A stretch of DNA of 13,701 nucleotides from an uncultured Oscillospiraceae bacterium (lineage in GTDB: Bacteria; Bacillota; Clostridia; Oscillospirales; Oscillospiraceae), in contig CAKTKB010000031.1 in the NCBI GenBank assembly GCA_934569195.1, positions 1-13,701 of the forward strand, given 5' to 3'. This document shows, piece by piece, positions 8,784 through 13,701 of this stretch. The first letter of the stretch is position 1. Each line of letters opens with the position of its first letter. The position numbers and the translations under genes were made by a program. The notes beneath the pieces were generated by a model. That model saw nothing but the letters and a program-made list of their open reading frames with translations. It did not search any database and was not told the DNA's origin.

Positions 8784-8825
8784 TTGGGGCTGTTGCAGCG
8801 TTCGGCTCGCAACAGCCCCAATTTT
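8784..8825 (+). terminator. Rho-independent terminator of the transporter operon
   Basis: A perfect 13-bp stem, TTGGGGCTGTTGC (8784-8796) with GCAACAGCCCCAA (8809-8821), has a 12-nt loop and is followed by TTTT (8822-8825). It should separate the transporter message from the downstream mannosidase operon. Confidence 0.92.
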
Positions 8826-8864
8826 CATTGCAGGTAAATTTTTTGTGGATTTTCCTGAAAGCAG

Positions 8865-8892
8865 TTGACTTGATGAAAATCTGTGGTAAAAT
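8865..8892 (+). promoter_or_regulatory. extended -10 promoter of the GH130-GH38 operon
   Basis: TTGACT (8865-8870) and TAAAAT (8887-8892) are separated by 16 bp. TGG directly before the -10 box gives the extended -10 TG element. Each hexamer matches consensus at five of six positions. The predicted start near 8899 gives a leader of about 125 nt before ATG 9026. The enzyme genes thus have their own promoter after the transporter terminator. Confidence 0.8.
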
Positions 8893-8914
8893 TCTGCAAA
8901 GAAAGCCCTGCTTT

Positions 8915-8958
8915 TAGGCCGGATTCTACGGAGGGTATTCTGCGTCGAATGCGGCCTA
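8915..8958 (+). promoter_or_regulatory. long hairpin in the 5' leader of the GH130 gene
   Basis: Three blocks pair in order: TAGGCCG (8915-8921) with CGGCCTA (8952-8958), ATTC (8923-8926) with GAAT (8947-8950), and ACG (8928-8930) with CGT (8943-8945). They are separated by single 1x1 mismatches. The 12-nt loop (8931-8942) contains GGAGGG, a Shine-Dalgarno-like sequence not followed by a start codon. No T-run follows, so it is not a terminator. It begins about 16 nt after the predicted transcription start. Possible roles are message stabilisation, regulator or RNA binding, or a DNA-level operator. I recognise no known riboswitch class. Confidence 0.55.
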
Positions 8959-9025
8959 GAAATAGGAATGACCCCTGCGTATCTGTTTACGGAACCATAC
9001 AAATTTAGACAGGTGAGGAGCTATT

Positions 9026-10012
9026 ATGAGTAAGATTATTGGCACTGAACTGAAGAACATTCCCTGGGAGGATCGTCCGGAGGGTGACTTTATGCCCGTA
9101 TGGCGGTTTTCCGGGAACCCCATCATTGGACGCCATGCAACCAAGCGCTCCAACAGCGTATTTAACAGCGCCGTCGTTCCCTTTGGGGACGGTTTTGCCG
9201 GCGTGTTCCGCTGCGACAGCCGCTCTGTGAGCATGGATATTTTTGCCGGCTTCAGCAAGGACGGCATTCACTGGGAAATTAACGAGGAGCCGATCCATTT
9301 TGAGGGCGATCCGGAGGTAACCAAGCGGGAGTACCGTTATGATCCCCGGGTCTGCTACATGGACGGCAAGTACTACATCACCTGGTGCAACGGCTACCAC
9401 GGTCCCACGATCGGCGTGGGCTACACGGAGGACTTCAAGACCTTCCATCAGCTGGAGAATGCGTTCCTTCCCTACAACCGGAACGGTGTGCTCTTCCCCA
9501 GAAAGATCAACGGAAACTACATGATGCTCTCCCGTCCCAGCGACACGGGCCATACCCCCTTTGGCGATATTTTCATTAGCCAAAGCCCGGATATGAAGTA
9601 TTGGGGCTGCCATCGCCATGTGATGAGCACGATTAAGGGCGATGAGTCCGCTTGGCAGTCCACCAAGATCGGCGCAGGCCCCATTCCCATCGAGACGGAT
9701 GAGGGTTGGCTGCTGATTTACCACGGCGTGATCACGACCTGCCAGGGTTATGTCTACCGCATGGGCGTTGCGCTTCTGGATAAGGACGAGCCTTGGAAGG
9801 TTCTCTACCGCAGCAAGGACTATATCCTGGCGCCCTACGAGCCGTATGAGTGCATGGGCGATGTGCCGAACGTGACCTTCCCCTGCGCAACGCTGACGGA
9901 TGCGGCTACGGGCCGGATCGCCATCTACTACGGCTGCGCGGATACGGTGACGGGCCTGGCCTTTACCACTGTGGATACCCTGATGCAGTACATGAAGGAA
10001 AACAACCTGTAA
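9026..10012 (+). CDS. GH130 beta-mannoside phosphorylase (probably mannosyl-N-acetylglucosamine or mannooligosaccharide type)
   Basis: Glycoside phosphorylase of family GH130, which uses phosphate to split a terminal beta-mannosyl linkage, releasing alpha-mannose 1-phosphate. The 328-residue product fits a single five-bladed propeller and the usual length of the GH130_2 group. Markers are the YDPRV segment with D106 as expected proton donor, LFPRKI (156-161), [15 protein letters not shown] (169-183), KIGAGPIPI (214-222), GWLLIYHGV (227-235) and [12 protein letters not shown] (301-312). There is no signal peptide, so it acts in the cytoplasm on imported sugars. ATG 9026 follows AGGTGAGGAG (9011-9020). 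The GH38 gene starts 19 bp later. Co-occurrence with an alpha-mannosidase resembles gut N-glycan loci, where GH130 cleaves Man-beta-1,4-GlcNAc; beta-1,4- or beta-1,2-mannobiose remain possible substrates. Confidence 0.92.
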   Translation: MSKIIGTELKNIPWEDRPEGDFMPVWRFSGNPIIGRHATKRSNSVFNSAVVPFGDGFAGVFRCDSRSVSMDIFAGFSKDGIHWEINEEPIHFEGDPEVTKREYRYDPRVCYMDGKYYITWCNGYHGPTIGVGYTEDFKTFHQLENAFLPYNRNGVLFPRKINGNYMMLSRPSDTGHTPFGDIFISQSPDMKYWGCHRHVMSTIKGDESAWQSTKIGAGPIPIETDEGWLLIYHGVITTCQGYVYRMGVALLDKDEPWKVLYRSKDYILAPYEPYECMGDVPNVTFPCATLTDAATGRIAIYYGCADTVTGLAFTTVDTLMQYMKENNL

Positions 10013-10031
10013 TTGCCTGTGAGGATTACTT

Positions 10032-13000
10032 ATGTATTTCATTAACCAGAGAATTCAAGTTATTTGCAACCAGCTGAACCTTCTGCGCATTCGCAACAGC
10101 CAGGATGTTTCGGATTGGGAGTATAAGAAGGGCCTGTTTTTCCGGCCGTCGGAGGCGGATGCCGCCGAAACACCCTGGGAGAAGTTTGACTGCCGCACTA
10201 TGCGCTGGTATTCCGACTATGACGGAACGGACCAGTTTGAGGGGAAGTTTGAGGGGTATCAGGGAGATTTTCACGGGATTCAGGGCGCGCACTATTGGTT
10301 CCGCGGTAAGATCACCATTCCGCAGGAGCTGGACGGCAAGTCTGTGTGGATGAAGATCCACACCCAGATCGAGGAGTGGGACGACGGAAAGAACCCGCAG
10401 TTCCTTGTCTTTATCAACAACCAGGTCGTGCAGGGCGCGGATATGAATCACCGCGAGGTGCTCCTGTCCCGTCACGCTGTGGGCGGCGAGGTGCTGAATG
10501 TGGACATTCAGGCTTACACCGGCACGCTGCATCGTGAGTTCAACTTTATTGTAAACCTGTATGAGCTGGACGAGGAGCTGAATCACCTGTACTACGATTT
10601 GCAGGTGCCTCTGTGGGCCTTCCCCCGGATGGACCCGGACAGCAAGATTCGCCTGGACATCCAGACCGTGCTGAACAACACCATCAATCTGCTGGATATG
10701 CGGACGCCTTATTCTGGGGCTTTCTACGCATCTGTTCAGAAGGCGCAGGATTATCTGACGGAGAACCTGTATGAGAAGATGGGCGGCCACGATGAGATCA
10801 TTGCGACCTGCATCGGCCACACCCACATTGACGTAGCATGGTGGTGGACTGTCGCCCAGACCCGAGAGAAGGTCGTGCGCAGCTTTGCTACCGTACTCAA
10901 GCTCATGGAGGAGTATCCCAGCTACAAGTTTATGTCCAGCCAGCCCGTGCTGTATTACTTCCTGAAGCAGCGCTATCCGGAGCTGTTTGAGAAGATCAAG
11001 GCGAGAGTGGCCGAGGGCCGGTGGGAGACCGAAGGCGGCATGTGGCTGGAGGCAGACTGCAACCTTACCTCCGGCGAGTCCCTGGCCCGGCAGTTTATCC
11101 ACGGCAAGCGCTTCTTCCGGGAGGAGTTTGGCCAGGATAATAAGGTCCTGTGGCTTCCCGACGTGTTCGGCTATTCCGGTGCGCTGCCCCAGATCATGAA
11201 GAAGTCCGGCGTGGATTACTTCATGACCACGAAGCTGGCCTGGAACCAGATCAACAAAATCCCCAACGACACCTTCATCTGGCGCGGCATTGACGGAAGC
11301 GAAGTGCTGACCCATCTGATTACGACTCTGGGCGTGGGCCAGAATCCGAAGGAAAGCTTCTTTACCACCTACAACGGTATGCTGCATCCGGACGCCATTA
11401 TGGGCGGCTGGGAGCGCTATCAGAACAAGGAGCTGAATAACGACATCCTGATTTCCTATGGCTACGGCGACGGCGGCGGCGGCCCCACCCGGCAGATGCT
11501 GGAGACCTCCACCCGTATGGAAAAGGGCGTCATCGGCATTCCCAAGGTCCGTCAGGAAACCTCCCGCACCTATTTCCAGGAGCTGGAGCAGCGGGTTAAG
11601 GACAATCCTCACCTGGAAACCTGGGAGGGTGAATTCTACTTTGAGTACCATCGCGGCACCTATACCTCCATGGCGCGCAATAAGCGGGGCAACCGTAAGA
11701 GCGAGCTGATGATGATGGATATGGAGCTGCTGGGCGTAATGGCGCGGGATATGCTGGCCTATCCGGCTGAAGCGGACACCCGCCTGTGGCGCGACATCAT
11801 TCTGCTGAACCAGTTCCACGACATCCTGCCCGGCTCCTCCATTGCCGAGGTCTACGAGGTTACCAAGCGGGAGTATGAGGCTCTGGCGCAGGAAGTGGGC
11901 GGCATGATCCAGGAGCGCCTGAATCTGCTGACCGGCGAGGGCAGCGGCGTGACCGTGTTCAACACCACCGGCTTTGTCCGGGATGATGTGGTGAATCTGG
12001 GTGCCATCCAGGCGACCGGCCTGAAGGATGCAGACGGCACGATTCACCCGGTGCAGCAGACGGCGGATGGAGCGGTTGCCTATCTTACCGGCATCCCCTC
12101 TAAGGGCTATAAGACCTTGGAGCCGGTCCAGGCAGAGGCGGCCTCCGTCTTTACCCGTACCGATGATCACCACCTGGAGACGCCGTTCTACTCCATCACC
12201 CTTGATGAGAACGGCCACATGGTCTCCATCTATGATAAGGAAAATGACCGCGAGCTGGTGAAGGCCGGTCAGGCGGCGAATATGCTTCGCCTGTATGAGG
12301 ATAAGCCTGTTTACTATGATAACTGGGATATCGACATGTACTATGTGGAGAAATCCTGGCCGGTGAACGATCTGGTTTCCCTGCGCTGGACGGAGGACGG
12401 CCCGGTCCGCACCACTCTGGAGCTGACCTACCGCTGCAACAAGAGCACGATCTGGCAGAAGATTCACTTCTACGCGGATACCCGCCGGATCGACTTTGCG
12501 TGCCAGGCAGACTGGAAGGAGCATCAGCACCTGCTGAAGGCGGAGTTCCCCGTGGATATCCACTCGGATGAGGCGACCTTTGAGATTCAGTTTGGTAACG
12601 TCACCCGCAAGGTGCACACCAACACCTCCTGGGACAAGGCTCGCTTTGAGAGCTGCGGCCAGAAGTGGATGGACTTCTCCGAGGGCGCGTACGGCGTGAG
12701 CCTGCTCAACGACTGCAAGTACGGCCATTCCGTCCGGGACGGCGTGATCGGCCTGACGCTGATCAAGTGCGGCGTGGAGCCGAACCCCAACACGGATGTG
12801 GAGATGCACACCTTCACCTATGCGCTCTATCCCCACGCCGGAACCTGGCGTACGGCAGGGACGGTGCAGGAGGCTTACAAGCTCAACCAGAGCGCCTATG
12901 CGGTGGCAGGCGGACAGCCGGGCAAGAGCTTCAGCTATGCCAGCGTAAATGCGGACAATGTGGTCCTGGAGACTGTCAAGCAGGCAGAGGACGGCAACGG

Positions 13001-13187
13001 CACGGTCCTGCGTCTGTACGAGTGCCACAACGCCCGGACCAAGACGGTCCTGACGGTTCCCGCATCCTTCACGAAGGCTTACAGCACCAACCTGCTGGAG
13101 GAAATCGAGGAGCAGCTGCCTGTGGTGGACGGCAAGGTTTCCTTCACCATTCAGCCCTACGAAATCAAAACCATTCTCCTGCGGTAA
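10032..13187 (+). CDS. GH38 alpha-mannosidase, cytoplasmic Ams1/MAN2C1-like
   Basis: Zinc-dependent retaining alpha-mannosidase that trims alpha-linked mannose from oligosaccharides. The 1051-residue product has the length and order of the Ams1/MAN2C1 branch: an N-terminal beta domain (about 1-255), the catalytic barrel opening with GHTHIDVAWWW (H265 and D267 as zinc ligands), the nucleophile D377 in WLPDVFGYS, GYGDGGGGPT (477-486), YHRGTYTS, the helical bundle with zinc ligand H596 in NQFHDILPGS, and a long C-terminal beta region. All expected catalytic residues are present, so it should be active. No signal peptide is seen. ATG 10032 has TGAGGATT (10020-10027) four bases upstream and lies 19 bp after the phosphorylase stop, so both are co-transcribed and end at the terminator at 13198. 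Linkage preference (alpha-1,2, -1,3 or -1,6) cannot be read from sequence. Confidence 0.96.
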   Translation: MYFINQRIQVICNQLNLLRIRNSQDVSDWEYKKGLFFRPSEADAAETPWEKFDCRTMRWYSDYDGTDQFEGKFEGYQGDFHGIQGAHYWFRGKITIPQELDGKSVWMKIHTQIEEWDDGKNPQFLVFINNQVVQGADMNHREVLLSRHAVGGEVLNVDIQAYTGTLHREFNFIVNLYELDEELNHLYYDLQVPLWAFPRMDPDSKIRLDIQTVLNNTINLLDMRTPYSGAFYASVQKAQDYLTENLYEKMGGHDEIIATCIGHTHIDVAWWWTVAQTREKVVRSFATVLKLMEEYPSYKFMSSQPVLYYFLKQRYPELFEKIKARVAEGRWETEGGMWLEADCNLTSGESLARQFIHGKRFFREEFGQDNKVLWLPDVFGYSGALPQIMKKSGVDYFMTTKLAWNQINKIPNDTFIWRGIDGSEVLTHLITTLGVGQNPKESFFTTYNGMLHPDAIMGGWERYQNKELNNDILISYGYGDGGGGPTRQMLETSTRMEKGVIGIPKVRQETSRTYFQELEQRVKDNPHLETWEGEFYFEYHRGTYTSMARNKRGNRKSELMMMDMELLGVMARDMLAYPAEADTRLWRDIILLNQFHDILPGSSIAEVYEVTKREYEALAQEVGGMIQERLNLLTGEGSGVTVFNTTGFVRDDVVNLGAIQATGLKDADGTIHPVQQTADGAVAYLTGIPSKGYKTLEPVQAEAASVFTRTDDHHLETPFYSITLDENGHMVSIYDKENDRELVKAGQAANMLRLYEDKPVYYDNWDIDMYYVEKSWPVNDLVSLRWTEDGPVRTTLELTYRCNKSTIWQKIHFYADTRRIDFACQADWKEHQHLLKAEFPVDIHSDEATFEIQFGNVTRKVHTNTSWDKARFESCGQKWMDFSEGAYGVSLLNDCKYGHSVRDGVIGLTLIKCGVEPNPNTDVEMHTFTYALYPHAGTWRTAGTVQEAYKLNQSAYAVAGGQPGKSFSYASVNADNVVLETVKQAEDGNGTVLRLYECHNARTKTVLTVPASFTKAYSTNLLEEIEEQLPVVDGKVSFTIQPYEIKTILLR

Positions 13188-13197
13188 TGGCAATCGC

Positions 13198-13229
13198 CGG
13201 GGGCGGCAGTTTTGCCGCCCCCGTTTTTT
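13198..13229 (+). terminator. Rho-independent terminator of the GH130-GH38 operon
   Basis: A perfect 11-bp stem, CGGGGGCGGCA (13198-13208) with TGCCGCCCCCG (13213-13223), has a GTTT tetraloop and is followed by T6 (13224-13229). It lies ten bases after the GH38 stop codon. Confidence 0.95.
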
Positions 13230-13240
13230 AATCCACATTT

Positions 13241-13271
13241 TTATCACACCCGGATGCGTGCCGCGTATACG
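13241..13271 (+). promoter_or_regulatory. weak candidate promoter for the GH3 gene
   Basis: TTATCA (13241-13246) and TATACG (13266-13271) match the sigma-70 boxes at four of six positions each, but the 19-bp spacer is long. It is the best candidate in the 58 bp between terminator and start. Readthrough from the GH38 operon or an activator-dependent promoter are alternatives. Confidence 0.25.
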
Positions 13272-13276
13272 GGCGT

Positions 13277-13284
13277 AAAGGAGG
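13277..13284 (+). promoter_or_regulatory. ribosome binding site of the GH3 gene; start ambiguous
   Basis: AAAGGAGG is a strong Shine-Dalgarno site. It ends only three bases before ATG 13288 but nine bases before the in-frame GTG at 13294. The spacing argues for the GTG, the codon for the ATG. The proteins differ by two residues. Confidence 0.6.
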
Positions 13285-13287
13285 AAG

Positions 13288-13701
13288 ATGTCTGTGCAAC
13301 CTTATCAAAACCCGAAGCTCTCGCCGGAGGAGCGCGCGGAGGATCTGATCGGCCGGATGACCCTGCGGGAAAAGGTCGGCCAGCTTACCCAGCGGCTCTA
13401 TGGCTTTGACTGCTTTGTGCGCAAGGGAAAGGAGCTGCGGCTCAGCGAGGAATTCTGTCGGGAGGTGGACCGGTACAGCGGCCTGGGCACGCTGTATGGC
13501 CTTTATCGCGCGGACCCCTGGTCCAAGGCGGACTTTGAGACGGGCCTGGATGGCGAATTGGCCATCGAGGCGCGGAATATGGCCCAGCGTTATGTGATGG
13601 AGCATTCCCGCCTGGGGATTCCCATGCTCATGAGCACGGAGTGCCCCCACGGGCACCAGGCCCTTGACGGATATTTGCTGCCGGTGAATCTGGCGGCAGG
13701 C
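13288..13701 (+). CDS. GH3 glycoside hydrolase (beta-glucosidase/xylosidase-like), 3' truncated by window edge
   Basis: The first 138 codons are open to the last base of the window, with no stop. The sequence shows the N-terminal signature of GH3 retaining beta-glycosidases: an LSPEERAEDLIGRMTLREKVGQL block (residues 12-34) and, after a spacer, RLGIPMLMSTECPHGHQAL followed by a LLPVNLAAG segment. The latter corresponds to the RLGIP..EE.LHG block of the family's first barrel domain. No signal peptide is present, suggesting a cytoplasmic enzyme. The catalytic Asp and the acid/base region lie beyond the window, so beta-glucosidase, beta-xylosidase and other specificities cannot be separated. It follows the mannosidase operon but sits behind a strong terminator, so its co-regulation is uncertain. 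The start is ATG 13288 or GTG 13294. Confidence 0.85.
   Translation, partial: MSVQPYQNPKLSPEERAEDLIGRMTLREKVGQLTQRLYGFDCFVRKGKELRLSEEFCREVDRYSGLGTLYGLYRADPWSKADFETGLDGELAIEARNMAQRYVMEHSRLGIPMLMSTECPHGHQALDGYLLPVNLAAG

Noticed and set aside
8893..9025. A known riboswitch or T-box in the GH130 leader
   Set aside because: The hairpin is clear, but there is no T-box AGGGTGG-type motif, no terminator/antiterminator pair, and no core of a riboswitch class I know.
10026..13247. A 1073-codon open frame on the minus strand opposite the GH38 gene
   Set aside because: The GH38 protein has all catalytic residues in the plus frame. The antisense product is low-complexity in Leu, Val, His and Gln and matches no family I recognise.

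Overview
The window looks like a chromosomal segment of a GC-rich Gram-positive anaerobe in the class Clostridia, most plausibly a gut Oscillospirales/Oscillospiraceae-type bacterium. The evidence is the adjacent lepA-hemW pair typical of Firmicutes, strong AGGAGG-type ribosome binding sites, a lipoprotein-anchored binding protein, LplB/YtcP-type sugar permeases and an oxygen-sensitive iron-sulfur enzyme family. The taxonomic placement is inference; there is no rRNA gene here.

Region 1 (1-3140) is housekeeping: lepA (elongation factor 4) followed after 33 bp by hemW (radical-SAM heme chaperone), read as one operon. A symmetric hairpin with T-runs on both strands (3085-3138) separates it from a convergent gene. 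Region 2 (3141-4483) is that minus-strand gene, an iron-sulfur L-cysteine desulfidase / L-serine dehydratase-like protein (CyuA/YhaM, UPF0597 family), with a near-consensus promoter at 4455-4483. Region 3 (4484-5177) is about 700 bp without a convincing gene. It is A/T-tract rich and ends in a promoter-operator block: a perfect TATAAT enclosed by 10-bp inverted repeats, with a nested CTTTCGAAAG palindrome.

Region 4 (5178-8821) is a carbohydrate ABC importer: two membrane permeases and a lipid-anchored binding protein of the LplB-YtcP-LplA/YtcQ type, closed by a strong terminator. No ATPase is encoded, as usual for this class, which relies on a shared MsmX-like ATPase. Region 5 (8865-13229) has its own extended -10 promoter, a long structured 5' leader, a GH130 beta-mannoside phosphorylase, a large GH38 alpha-mannosidase 19 bp downstream, and a strong terminator. 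Region 6 (13288-end) is the first 138 codons of a GH3 glycosidase, cut by the window edge.

Working model (inference): alpha/beta-mannose-containing oligosaccharides, such as fragments of N-glycan cores, enter through the importer. GH38 removes alpha-mannosyl residues and GH130 phosphorolyses the remaining beta-mannosyl linkage to mannose 1-phosphate; neither enzyme has a signal peptide, so both act in the cytoplasm. The GH3 enzyme may finish the residual beta-linked sugar. No secreted endoglycosidase and no transcriptional regulator lie inside the window. The families are all known. The least explained parts are the control elements: the operator block before the transporter, the 44-nt leader hairpin before GH130, and the stem-loop before the binding protein.
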